Assembly (NCBI GenBank): GCA_934444765.1
Contig: CAKSDC010000008.1
Location: forward strand, 24,441 to 88,440
From: an uncultured Oscillospiraceae bacterium
Lineage (GTDB): Bacteria; Bacillota; Clostridia; Oscillospirales; Ruminococcaceae
Reading direction: 5' to 3'
DNA length: 64,000 bases
The position numbers were made by a program, and so were the translations under genes. Below, piece after piece: positions 17,528 through 25,711 of the stretch; positions within the stretch are counted from its first letter, which is position 1; each line of letters begins with the position of its first letter. The notes below the pieces were generated by a model. That model made no database searches. It was given only the letters and a program-made list of their open reading frames with translations, and had not been told where the DNA came from.

Positions 17528-18391
17528 ATGCGAGTAGCAAAAGATTGGATAGAGTATAAGCTATTAGATACCTCTAATGGTGATAAGTTTGAAAGTTGGA
17601 ACGGTCATACTTTGGTGCGTCCAGACCCACAGGTTATTTGGAAAACGCCTCATAAGGTGGATTGGAATAGGGCGGACGCAATATATCATAGGTCAAGTGA
17701 GGGTGGTGGTGCTTGGAGTTACAACTCTAAACTTCCTGAAAGTTGGACTATGGACTACAAAAACTTAACCTTTAAAATCAAACCTACTGGTTTTAAGCAT
17801 ACGGGTTTATTCCCAGAACAGGCTGTAAACTGGGACTATATGTCTAATAAGATAGAGTCAGCTAACAGACCGATTAGCGTATTGAATATGTTCGCATATA
17901 CTGGTGGAGCTACTCTATCGTGTGCTGAAGCAGGTGCTTCGGTGTGTCACGTAGACGCTTCTAAGGGTATGGTCAACTGGGCAAGAGAGAACGCTAAACT
18001 TTCCAAATTAGAGGACAAGCCTATTCGTTGGATAGTAGACGATTGCGAAAAGTTTGTATCTCGTGAAATCCGTAGAGAAAGAAAGTACGACGCTATAGTT
18101 ATGGACCCACCTTCATATGGTAGGGGTAAAAATGGCGAAGTATGGAAGTTGGAAGACGGCATATATGAACTTATTCAGTTATGTGCAGACGTGCTAAGTG
18201 ATAGTCCGTTATTCTTTATAGTAAATAGTTATACTACAGGACTTTCGCCATCTGTAATAGCCTACATATTGCAAGAAGTTATAGTTCCAAAGTTTGGCGG
18301 TAAGGTATCTTATGATGAGATAGGAATACCAGTACATGGTACTAACTTAGTACTACCATGTGGTTCTACTGCCATTTGGGAGAGGGTTTAG
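17528..18391 (+). CDS. class I SAM-dependent methyltransferase (RlmI/RlmK-like)
   Basis: 287 residues. The SAM-binding motif I region is VLNMFAYTGGATL, the acidic motif II is HVDASKGM, and the catalytic motif is DPPSYGRG. This combination is typical of 23S rRNA cytosine/guanine methyltransferases of the RlmI/RlmK group, although the PUA domain of RlmI is missing. The target is most likely rRNA; the site is not decidable. It ends 3 bp before ecfA1, so the two may be co-transcribed. Confidence 0.85.
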   Translation: MRVAKDWIEYKLLDTSNGDKFESWNGHTLVRPDPQVIWKTPHKVDWNRADAIYHRSSEGGGAWSYNSKLPESWTMDYKNLTFKIKPTGFKHTGLFPEQAVNWDYMSNKIESANRPISVLNMFAYTGGATLSCAEAGASVCHVDASKGMVNWARENAKLSKLEDKPIRWIVDDCEKFVSREIRRERKYDAIVMDPPSYGRGKNGEVWKLEDGIYELIQLCADVLSDSPLFFIVNSYTTGLSPSVIAYILQEVIVPKFGGKVSYDEIGIPVHGTNLVLPCGSTAIWERV

Positions 18392-18394
18392 CCT

Positions 18395-19213
18395 ATGATA
18401 GAAGTTCAAGACGTACACTTTTCGTATACTAAAGAAGTCGAAATATTAAAAGGAGTTACTCTTAACTTCAAAGACGGCGAATTTGTAGCAGTATTAGGAC
18501 ACAATGGAAGTGGAAAGTCTACGTTAGCTAAAACTTTAAATGCTATATTAACTCCTAATAGTGGTAGAGTTCTAATAGACGGTTTAGATACTTCCAATGA
18601 AGATAGTCTACTTGAAGTTAGAAAGCGTGTAGGCATGGTATTTCAAAATCCCGATAACCAAATAGTCTCCGCCGTAGTAGAAGAAGATGTAGCTTTTGCT
18701 CCTGAAAACTTAGGCGTACCACCTACAGAAATTCGTAAACGTGTAGACGAAAGTCTAAAAGCCGTAAATATGTACGACTATCGACTACACGCACCAAGTC
18801 AACTATCTGGCGGACAGAAACAACGTGTAGCTATAGCAGGTATTATAGCTATGCGTCCTAAGTATATCGTTCTTGATGAACCTACTGCTATGCTTGACCC
18901 TTCAGGACGTGCTGAAGTTATGGAAACTATCAAAAAGTTGAAGAAAGAGTATGGTATTACGGTAATACTAATCACTCACTATATGGAAGAGGCTGTGCAA
19001 TCCGATAGAGTAATAGTAATGCATGACGGAAAGCCTCTATTAGACGGCACTCCAAAAGACGTATTTTCTAACTATGCACTAATTAAAAAAATCGGTTTAG
19101 ACGTTCCACAAGTTACCGAAGTTGCTAACAGATTGCATTCTTTGGGTGTGAATATTAATCCTAACGTACTAAACGAACAGGAACTTGTATTAGAACTCTC
19201 TAAACTACTATAG
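18395..19213 (+). CDS. ecfA1: ECF transporter ATPase A1
   Basis: ATP-binding subunit of the shared energy-coupling factor module, which powers vitamin or metal uptake through separate S components. 272 residues. Walker A is GHNGSGKST, the Q-loop region is VFQNPDNQ, the signature is LSGGQKQR, Walker B is YIVLDEPT and the switch is ITHYMEE. VFQNPDNQ is characteristic of EcfA1. Unusually it is separated from ecfA2 by two small membrane-protein genes. Confidence 0.94.
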   Translation: MIEVQDVHFSYTKEVEILKGVTLNFKDGEFVAVLGHNGSGKSTLAKTLNAILTPNSGRVLIDGLDTSNEDSLLEVRKRVGMVFQNPDNQIVSAVVEEDVAFAPENLGVPPTEIRKRVDESLKAVNMYDYRLHAPSQLSGGQKQRVAIAGIIAMRPKYIVLDEPTAMLDPSGRAEVMETIKKLKKEYGITVILITHYMEEAVQSDRVIVMHDGKPLLDGTPKDVFSNYALIKKIGLDVPQVTEVANRLHSLGVNINPNVLNEQELVLELSKLL

Positions 19214-19222
19214 GTGGTTAAT

Positions 19223-19540
19223 ATGAATAGACAAAGATTTCTTGATAGGTTAGTACTTAATGTAGTAATGGCAGTAATAAACGTTCCATTGATATGGGGA
19301 GGTATCGCTATTACTGAAAGAACCAACTTTAAATTGGCTACTTATGGATATACTCTAATAATACTTCCATTTGTCAGTAACTTATTTTTAAACTACGCAC
19401 TATACGATGAACAGTATCAAAAAGAAAGTCCCGATACTAAAAAAACCAAAAAGATTACCACTAAAAGCGTCATAATACCCACACTGATATTAGATATACT
19501 ATGTATATTGCAATATCTATTTATGAAAGGAGTATTTTAA
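19223..19540 (+). CDS. small membrane protein inside the ECF operon
   Basis: 105 residues from ATG 19223, preceded by a TAGGTGG site; an in-frame GTG 9 bases earlier overlaps that site. There are about three hydrophobic segments (LNVVMAVINVPLIWGGIAI, YTLIILPFVSNLFLNYAL, SVIIPTLILDILCILQYLF) and a Lys-rich loop. I do not recognise a family. It starts 9 bp after ecfA1 and abuts the next gene, so it is part of the operon. Confidence 0.7.
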   Translation: MNRQRFLDRLVLNVVMAVINVPLIWGGIAITERTNFKLATYGYTLIILPFVSNLFLNYALYDEQYQKESPDTKKTKKITTKSVIIPTLILDILCILQYLFMKGVF

Positions 19541-19999
19541 TTGAAGTCTATAATAACTATATTAAGTAGAATAACTACTAAGTTAGATACCCATTCAACG
19601 TTGTACTCTTTTATCGTGAATAGTATAGCGTGTATTCTAATGTGGTTGTTTATGTGCTATAGAAGTCATGTTAGTATGAACTTGTTTAGTGTTGCATTCT
19701 ATATTATTCTATTTTTGGAGTTTTTATTGATATTCAGGTTAAAAGGATTTGAAAGTTTTTGTAATCGTGTCATGAAGTGTTCATTGGGAACGTTGCTATC
19801 TTTTGTATTAATATTAGTGATATCCTTAATACATATTAACTTAGTAGATACTGTACATAGTGTAATATCTAAAGCAGGCGGAATAGTATATGTATACTTT
19901 TCTATAGTAGCATCCGATATTATTCTATTTGGAATGCCTTGCTTTTTTGGAATGTTAGCTTACCTTGTAGGCAAGTTATCAAAAAAGTATCTAAAATAG
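19541..19999 (+). CDS. small four-helix membrane protein inside the ECF operon
   Basis: 152 residues with about four hydrophobic segments (including VNSIACILMWLFMCY and LSFVLILVISLIHINL) and a basic C-terminus. The start is TTG with AAAGGAG 8 bases upstream, directly after the stop of the preceding membrane-protein gene. No family is recognised. An ECF substrate-binding (S) component usually has six helices and about 180 residues, so this does not fit well. With its neighbour it may be an accessory or unrelated inserted pair. Confidence 0.68.
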   Translation: MKSIITILSRITTKLDTHSTLYSFIVNSIACILMWLFMCYRSHVSMNLFSVAFYIILFLEFLLIFRLKGFESFCNRVMKCSLGTLLSFVLILVISLIHINLVDTVHSVISKAGGIVYVYFSIVASDIILFGMPCFFGMLAYLVGKLSKKYLK

Positions 20000-20034
20000 A
20001 GGAGTATCTGTCACCCGAACAGTAATAATATATG

Positions 20035-20050
20035 TGACTAATATTAGTCA
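20035..20050. promoter_or_regulatory. 16-bp perfect palindrome before ecfA2
   Basis: TGACTAATATTAGTCA reads the same on both strands. It lies in the 83-bp gap between the inserted membrane genes and ecfA2, where no strong terminator is seen. It may be an operator for a dimeric repressor. No adjacent promoter is clear. Confidence 0.4.
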
Positions 20051-20082
20051 TGCACTATACTATATAGATTGGAAGTTGAAAC

Positions 20083-20928
20083 ATGAACCCTATTATTAAA
20101 ACTGAAGGTTTAACCTATACTTATAGCGTTGGTACTCCTTTTGAAAAGGTTGCAGTAGATAATGTAAATATAGAAATTTTTCAAGGTGAAATAGTCGGAG
20201 TTATTGGACATACTGGTTCGGGTAAGTCTACACTAATCCAACATCTTAACGGACTGTTAAAGCCTACTTCTGGAACTGTCTACTTCGACGGTGTAGACGT
20301 ATGGCAAGATAAAAAGAATATTCGTGACGTTAGGTTTAAGGTTGGATTAGTATTCCAATATCCTGAATATCAAATATTTGAAGATACTGTAGAACGTGAC
20401 ATAGCCTTTGGTCTTAAAAACATGGGACTTTCCGAAAGAGAACAGAAAGAGGCTATACTTGAAGTAGCTGATACTCTACAGATTACTAACCTATTAGAGA
20501 AGTCTCCTTTTGACCTGTCAGGTGGACAGAAACGTCGTGTTGCTATAGCTGGTGTTATGGCTATGAAACCTAAAGTGTTAATATTAGATGAACCTTGTGC
20601 CAGTTTAGACCCTGCAAGCAGAAATCAAATCCTTGCCATGATTAAAGAGTATCACCGTAAGACTAATGCTACTATATTGATAGTATCCCACAGTATGGAA
20701 GATATGGCAGAGTTCAGCGACAGAATATTAGTTATGAATAAGGGCAGAGTGTTCTGTTTTGATGAGAATAAAAAAGTATTTGCTAAAGCGGAAGAGTTAG
20801 TAAGCATAGGTTTACAAGTTCCACAGATTTCAAGAGTATTTATGACTTTAAACTCTATGGGTTATAACTTGGGAAATGCTTATACTATATCTAATGCTAT
20901 TGAAGTGTTAAAACATAGACTATTATAG
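20083..20928 (+). CDS. ecfA2: ECF transporter ATPase A2
   Basis: Second ATPase of the ECF module. 281 residues. Walker A is GHTGSGKST, the Q-loop is VFQYPEYQ (typical of EcfA2), the signature is LSGGQKRR, Walker B is VLILDEPC and the switch is VSHSMED. It forms a heterodimer with EcfA1 and binds the EcfT coupling helices. The ribosome site is weak (GGAAG). It is followed 9 bp later by the PIN-like gene. Confidence 0.94.
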   Translation: MNPIIKTEGLTYTYSVGTPFEKVAVDNVNIEIFQGEIVGVIGHTGSGKSTLIQHLNGLLKPTSGTVYFDGVDVWQDKKNIRDVRFKVGLVFQYPEYQIFEDTVERDIAFGLKNMGLSEREQKEAILEVADTLQITNLLEKSPFDLSGGQKRRVAIAGVMAMKPKVLILDEPCASLDPASRNQILAMIKEYHRKTNATILIVSHSMEDMAEFSDRILVMNKGRVFCFDENKKVFAKAEELVSIGLQVPQISRVFMTLNSMGYNLGNAYTISNAIEVLKHRLL

Positions 20929-20937
20929 GTGTTATAT

Positions 20938-21891
20938 ATGAATATTTTTCTAATAGACTACGAAAACGTCAACTCTATTGGTTTAAATGGAATTGACCTA
21001 CTAACCAAAGACGATAGAGTATACTTATTCTATAGCGAAAATGCTAATAGTATCAATATAGATATTATGAATATTATAGTTAAAGGTAACTTTTCATTTA
21101 AGAACTTTAAGCTAAACAAGTCGGATAAAAACGCCTTAGACTTTCAGTTAGTGCTATTTTTAGGTACTATGATTAAGTCTAAAAAGAGTTCTACTAACTT
21201 TTACATTATAAGTCATGATAATGGCTATCAATCTGCCATAGACTTCGCAAAAGAACAGTTTAACGTGGATATCAAAAAGTTTGATAGCATATATAATGCA
21301 ATCAATGGAATAAATATAAAAAATAATGCTATTGAAAATATTATTTCTCAAAATAGTGATATTTCAAATGTGAATAATACTATAATCAAAGAAACTAATC
21401 CTATTAGAGATAAGATAGAAGCTATATTATTGAATAATCAAAAGATAACCTCTAAAATTTCTGAACAACAAATAAAGCATATTTCTAATGTATTGGTAAA
21501 TCCTGAGAAAAATACTCAGCAGATTGCTACAGAATGTATTAAAAAGATTATAGGTAACAGTAAATTAGATTTAATACCTGTTATATTGGAATCATGTTCT
21601 ATACATTTAATTTTTGATTATGTTAAAAATGAACCTTTAGATTTAGTAACCAATTCTTCAGAAATGAGATTATATAGAAGGAGTTTAATATTAGATACAT
21701 TGAATAAAAATACTACTCTTAAAGAAAAATTAACCCAAAATCAGTTGAATAATCTTGCAACATTGCTTGCAGATAGCAATAAGAATACTAAAGAGATAGC
21801 ACCTTCTAAAGTGGTATTACAATCTGTAGGTAAACAAAATCAAGATTTAATACCTACTATTTTAAGTGTTTGCAAAGATTATATTAGATAA
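20938..21891 (+). CDS. PIN-like nuclease-fold protein with duplicated C-terminal module
   Basis: 317 residues. The first 115 look like a PIN/NYN-type RNase fold: FLIDYENVN at the N-terminus, then ALDFQL and ISHDNGYQ, spaced as the acidic residues of that fold. After a linker, two related helical units follow at about 160-215 and 255-310. Both run from a conserved (E)xxxxQxxxL stretch to LDLIPVIL / QDLIPTIL. The C-terminal half uses AAT and ATT codons much more than its neighbours. The gene sits between ecfA2 and ecfT, where it has no expected role. RNA binding is inferred only. Confidence 0.7.
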   Translation: MNIFLIDYENVNSIGLNGIDLLTKDDRVYLFYSENANSINIDIMNIIVKGNFSFKNFKLNKSDKNALDFQLVLFLGTMIKSKKSSTNFYIISHDNGYQSAIDFAKEQFNVDIKKFDSIYNAINGINIKNNAIENIISQNSDISNVNNTIIKETNPIRDKIEAILLNNQKITSKISEQQIKHISNVLVNPEKNTQQIATECIKKIIGNSKLDLIPVILESCSIHLIFDYVKNEPLDLVTNSSEMRLYRRSLILDTLNKNTTLKEKLTQNQLNNLATLLADSNKNTKEIAPSKVVLQSVGKQNQDLIPTILSVCKDYIR

Positions 21892-21912
21892 AGATAGGAA
21901 AGGTATTATAGT

Positions 21913-22707
21913 ATGTTAAAGGATATTACACTTGGACAGTACTTTCCAAAAGATAGTGCTATACACAGGTTAGACCCTCGATTTAAAATAATAATTACTG
22001 CTATATATATAGCTATACTGTTCTGTACTGATAGTTTTGGTGGGCTATTAGTGGGAACTCTATTCGCATGGATAGTGTGGTTTATGACTAAAATTCCCGT
22101 AAAACTTATGTGGAAAAGTCTAAAACCTATACTACCTATAATAGTATTGACTGCTATACTAAATCTGTTTATGGTGGAAGGCGATAAGACCCTTTGGAGT
22201 TGGGCGTTCCTTAGCATTTCAGATGAAGGACTACATGAATGTATATTCAATGCAGTAAGAATAGTAATGTTGATAGTAGGAACTTCTATACTAACGTATA
22301 CTACTTCTCCAGTAAGTCTAACCGACGCTATAGAAAGACTATTTTCTCCATTAAAAAAGTTTAACGTTCCAGTACATGAATTAGCCATGATGATGACTAT
22401 AGCTTTAAGGTTTATTCCGCTACTTATAGATGAAACCGATAAGATAGTATCGGCTCAAAAGTCAAGGGGAGCAAGTTTTGAAACGGGTACTATAAAAGAA
22501 CGTGCTTCTGCGATAGTGCCAGTAATAGTTCCGTTGTTAGTATCAGCTTTTAGACGTTCGGAAGAGTTAGCATTGGCTATGGAATGTAGGTGTTATCATG
22601 GCGGTGAAGGTCGTACCAGATTAAAACAGTTGCATATTCACCCTACCGATTGGGTAGCCTTGACCGTTAGTATAGTCGTATTATTAGTGAACATAGTAGT
22701 ATTTTAG
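21913..22707 (+). CDS. ecfT: ECF transporter transmembrane protein T
   Basis: Membrane scaffold that couples EcfA ATPases to S components. 264 residues, normal length. It opens with LGQYFPKDSAIHRLDPRFK, which is typical of the family, and has five to six membrane segments. The two cytoplasmic coupling motifs are visible as AQKSRGA and ALAMECRCY. An AAAGGT site precedes the ATG. The window carries no obvious S component, so substrate is set elsewhere. Confidence 0.93.
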   Translation: MLKDITLGQYFPKDSAIHRLDPRFKIIITAIYIAILFCTDSFGGLLVGTLFAWIVWFMTKIPVKLMWKSLKPILPIIVLTAILNLFMVEGDKTLWSWAFLSISDEGLHECIFNAVRIVMLIVGTSILTYTTSPVSLTDAIERLFSPLKKFNVPVHELAMMMTIALRFIPLLIDETDKIVSAQKSRGASFETGTIKERASAIVPVIVPLLVSAFRRSEELALAMECRCYHGGEGRTRLKQLHIHPTDWVALTVSIVVLLVNIVVF

Positions 22708-22731
22708 TAGAAAGGATAATTCTTTAACACA

Positions 22732-23466
22732 ATGAGAAACTTAAAAGTTATTATGGCATATAAAGGTACTAACTACCATGGATATCAGATACAGCCTAAC
22801 GCTGTAACGGTTCAGGGAGTAGTAGAAGAACGTCTAAGCAAGGTACTAAACGAACCCGTTACTATAGTAGGGTGTTCTCGTACTGATACAGGAGTTCACG
22901 CTAAGGGGTATGTGTTTAATGTGCATACTAATAGTAGTATCAAGACTATAGGTTTAGTTAGAGGTATGAATAGTCTGTTACCTAACGATATATCTTTTTT
23001 GCAGTGTGAGGAAGTTCCTGAAGAGTTTCATTCACGTTTTGACTGCAAGTATAAAGAGTATATGTATCTAATACACTGTAGCGAAAGTAAAAATCCATTC
23101 GCTGAAGATTTACAGTATCATTACAGAAGACCCGTTCATTTAGACCTTATGCAAGAGGCTTGTAGACACTATATAGGTACTCACGACTTTAGAAGTTTTT
23201 CCGCTTGCAAAGACTTAGACTATAACACCGTTAGAACTATCTTTGATTTTAACATGGAGTACAAAGACCAAACTCTAAAGATATTAGTAAAAGGCGATGG
23301 CTTTTTATATAACATGGTTAGAATATTAGTAGGTACTCTATTAGACGTAAACGAAGGCTACATACTACCTAATAGCATTCCAGATATTTTAAACGCTAAG
23401 GATAGACTTAAAGCGGGTCGTACTGCTATGCCTCATGGACTATACTTAAATAAGGTATACTATTAA
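22732..23466 (+). CDS. truA: tRNA pseudouridine(38-40) synthase
   Basis: Makes pseudouridine at positions 38-40 of the tRNA anticodon arm. 244 residues. The catalytic Asp lies in SRTDTGVHA, and other TruA motifs are YKGTNYHGYQ, DFRSFSA and GFLYNMVRILVG. It follows ecfT by 24 bp, the usual genomic order ecfA-ecfA-ecfT-truA in Bacillota, which makes the inserted genes upstream more noticeable. Confidence 0.95.
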   Translation: MRNLKVIMAYKGTNYHGYQIQPNAVTVQGVVEERLSKVLNEPVTIVGCSRTDTGVHAKGYVFNVHTNSSIKTIGLVRGMNSLLPNDISFLQCEEVPEEFHSRFDCKYKEYMYLIHCSESKNPFAEDLQYHYRRPVHLDLMQEACRHYIGTHDFRSFSACKDLDYNTVRTIFDFNMEYKDQTLKILVKGDGFLYNMVRILVGTLLDVNEGYILPNSIPDILNAKDRLKAGRTAMPHGLYLNKVYY

Positions 23467-23490
23467 CTATATCAGTTGGGAGGTATATAT

Positions 23491-24651
23491 ATGGCTAAAC
23501 GTATAAGAAATAATAGCGATAATGCTAATATCAACAGTAACGATAAACGCAAATTTATACTATTAGTATCTTTAATAGTAGTGGTAGTAATAGTTCTGCT
23601 ACTGATTATATTTAGAGGTAGTTTGGGTAGTCTGTTCGGTAAAAAAGATGAAGTTATAGTAAACTCAGGAACACTGTTTCAGGATAACTTTCCTATAGAA
23701 GTTAATAGTAATATAGAGTATCAAATGGATAAGATGGATAAAGAACTTATTATGTTAAGTGATACTCATATATACATATACTCCGCTGACGGTGAACTTT
23801 TAGATACACGTCAACATGACTATTCCAACTCTATACTAAAAACTTCTGGTAAAAGAGCCTTAGTATATGAGAGTGGTGGAAAAAACTTCAAAGTGGAGAG
23901 TAAACGAAAGACCGTATATACTAAGTCTATGGATAACAACATAGTATTCGCAAGAATAAACGATAAAGGCTATGTGGCAGTAGTAACGGTTGCGGAAATG
24001 TATGCTTGCGAACTCCACGTATTCGATGAAAACGGAAACGAAGTATACTATCGTGGGTGTGTTGACAGAATTGAAGATTTATGCTTTAATAGTAATAATA
24101 CAGGTTGTGTGGCAGTGACTGTAAGTGCTTCAGGTGGACAGATAGTCTCTAAGGTTATGTACCTACACTTTGACGATACTAACAGCGATTGGACAAGCGA
24201 AAGTTTAGAAACTCTATGTTTGGGTGTGGAAATCAATAGTAAAGATGAAATATTCCTATTAGGTGATACCAAGTGTGCCTATTACGACGGCACGGGAACT
24301 CAATTAGAGGCTTTTTCGTATAAAAATCAGTTGATATCGGGTAGTATAGATAACGGTAAATGTGCTATGCTATTCAAAAATGAAGAACGTAGAAAGACTA
24401 CTCTATTACTAATAAACGATTATAATAGTACCCCTATAGAAATGTTAGTAGATAGCAATATTAAAAAGGTATATACCGAAGATAGTAAAGTATACATCTT
24501 AAAAAACGACGTTTTAGAAACCTATGACTATTCAGGAAAGCTATTAGCTACCGCCGACGTATTAGACATATACAAGGACTTTATTAAGTTAGATAATACT
24601 ATGTTATTAAGGTCTTATGATAAGATAGACAAGATAGACTATATATCTTGA
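23491..24651 (+). CDS. membrane-anchored DUF5711-like protein
   Basis: 386 residues. A basic cytoplasmic head is followed by one strong membrane helix (about 23-43, FILLVSLIVVVVIVLLLII). The rest is an extracytoplasmic, beta-rich domain of repeated short strands resembling a propeller (HIYIYSADGELLDT, LHVFDENGNEVY). This matches the uncharacterised DUF5711 type, commonly paired with a CvpA-like gene as here. ATG 23491 has a GGGAGG site; the earlier in-frame TTG lies upstream of it. The function is unknown. Confidence 0.7.
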   Translation: MAKRIRNNSDNANINSNDKRKFILLVSLIVVVVIVLLLIIFRGSLGSLFGKKDEVIVNSGTLFQDNFPIEVNSNIEYQMDKMDKELIMLSDTHIYIYSADGELLDTRQHDYSNSILKTSGKRALVYESGGKNFKVESKRKTVYTKSMDNNIVFARINDKGYVAVVTVAEMYACELHVFDENGNEVYYRGCVDRIEDLCFNSNNTGCVAVTVSASGGQIVSKVMYLHFDDTNSDWTSESLETLCLGVEINSKDEIFLLGDTKCAYYDGTGTQLEAFSYKNQLISGSIDNGKCAMLFKNEERRKTTLLLINDYNSTPIEMLVDSNIKKVYTEDSKVYILKNDVLETYDYSGKLLATADVLDIYKDFIKLDNTMLLRSYDKIDKIDYIS

Positions 24652-24665
24652 GTGGGAGAGTTACT

Positions 24666-25568
24666 ATGAGTGGATTTCAGTTATTCTTAATATACGATAT
24701 AGTAGTAGTACTATTAGTAGTGATATTTATTATCCTAAACACTAAAAGAAAGTTTTCTAACGTATTCGTTACTATAATAGGCTATGTAGTGGCTATAGTA
24801 TTAGGTAGTATGGTAGGGGACGCTACAGGCGAACCTTTATATACTAACTTTATTCAAAGTAGCAACGTTCAAGATATCTCCGACGTGTTAGAAAAAAATA
24901 CTGTAACTGAAGATATTATAAGTACTATCAAAAAAGAAACTTTTGGAGTGAACATTCCAGAAAATAGTCTAAAGGCTATAATATCTTCTCCTGATAAGAT
25001 GTACTCTACTATTAATGGCAATAAGGGTTCGGAAATGTTCACTAAAGAAGAAATAGCCGATATGATTAGTAGTAGTATCAACGATAGTCTGTACGATGAC
25101 TTAGTACAAGTAATGCCGTCGGTAGCCGTTAAGTATATGATGAACAGTATAACTTCTGATGATGACCTTACCTATCAGGTGGCTAATCACTTTGTAAACG
25201 ACGATTACTATGATAGTACTCTATCGGAATATGTAGTTAGTACTTTTATCAAGCCTATAGTTATATATATTACTAAGGGAGCGGTATTTTTAATACTATT
25301 CCTAATAGTTATGATTATCACTAAGATTATCCATAAAAACTTAGACGATAACGGTAGACTACCTATACTATCCGACTTTCTTGACGGCTTTTTGGGTGCT
25401 ATCTCTGGCATAATAGAGGCTGTAGTATTAGTGCTATTAGCTACCATAGTATTAAGATTAGTGGTATTGGTAGACTGTAATTTAAATAGTATGTTTACTC
25501 AAGATACCATTCAACAGACTATGATATATAAGTATTTGTATGACATAGTCCTATTGAGAATATCATAG
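24666..25568 (+). CDS. CvpA-like membrane protein
   Basis: 300 residues. Membrane segments near the N-terminus (LIYDIVVVLLVVIFIIL and a second at about 35-55) are followed by a soluble insert of about 140 residues. Two further segments lie in the C-terminal part, with the Gly-rich DFLDGFLGAISGIIEAVVL that is typical of the CvpA family. CvpA proteins affect secretion and envelope integrity by unknown means. The soluble insert is longer than in classical CvpA. It starts 14 bp after the DUF5711-like gene. Confidence 0.65.
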   Translation: MSGFQLFLIYDIVVVLLVVIFIILNTKRKFSNVFVTIIGYVVAIVLGSMVGDATGEPLYTNFIQSSNVQDISDVLEKNTVTEDIISTIKKETFGVNIPENSLKAIISSPDKMYSTINGNKGSEMFTKEEIADMISSSINDSLYDDLVQVMPSVAVKYMMNSITSDDDLTYQVANHFVNDDYYDSTLSEYVVSTFIKPIVIYITKGAVFLILFLIVMIITKIIHKNLDDNGRLPILSDFLDGFLGAISGIIEAVVLVLLATIVLRLVVLVDCNLNSMFTQDTIQQTMIYKYLYDIVLLRIS

Positions 25569-25628
25569 ATTAAACCATAGGTTTAGTTAAAATTTAATCT
25601 TATTTTAATATTAGCTTGTTAGTATAGT

Positions 25629-25660
25629 CTAATATGGAGGGTTTAACTACTCCATGTTAG
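25629..25660 (+). promoter_or_regulatory. hairpin in the leader of the Clp ATPase gene
   Basis: CTAATATGGAG (25629-25639) pairs with CTCCATGTTAG (25650-25660) with one G-U pair and a 10-nt loop. It lies about 50 bp before the start codon. I see no CtsR operator or CIRCE element here. Confidence 0.4.
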
Positions 25661-25711
25661 GGATTAAACTATATGATATATATTACACAAAAGAATTGGA
25701 GGATTGTTTTT

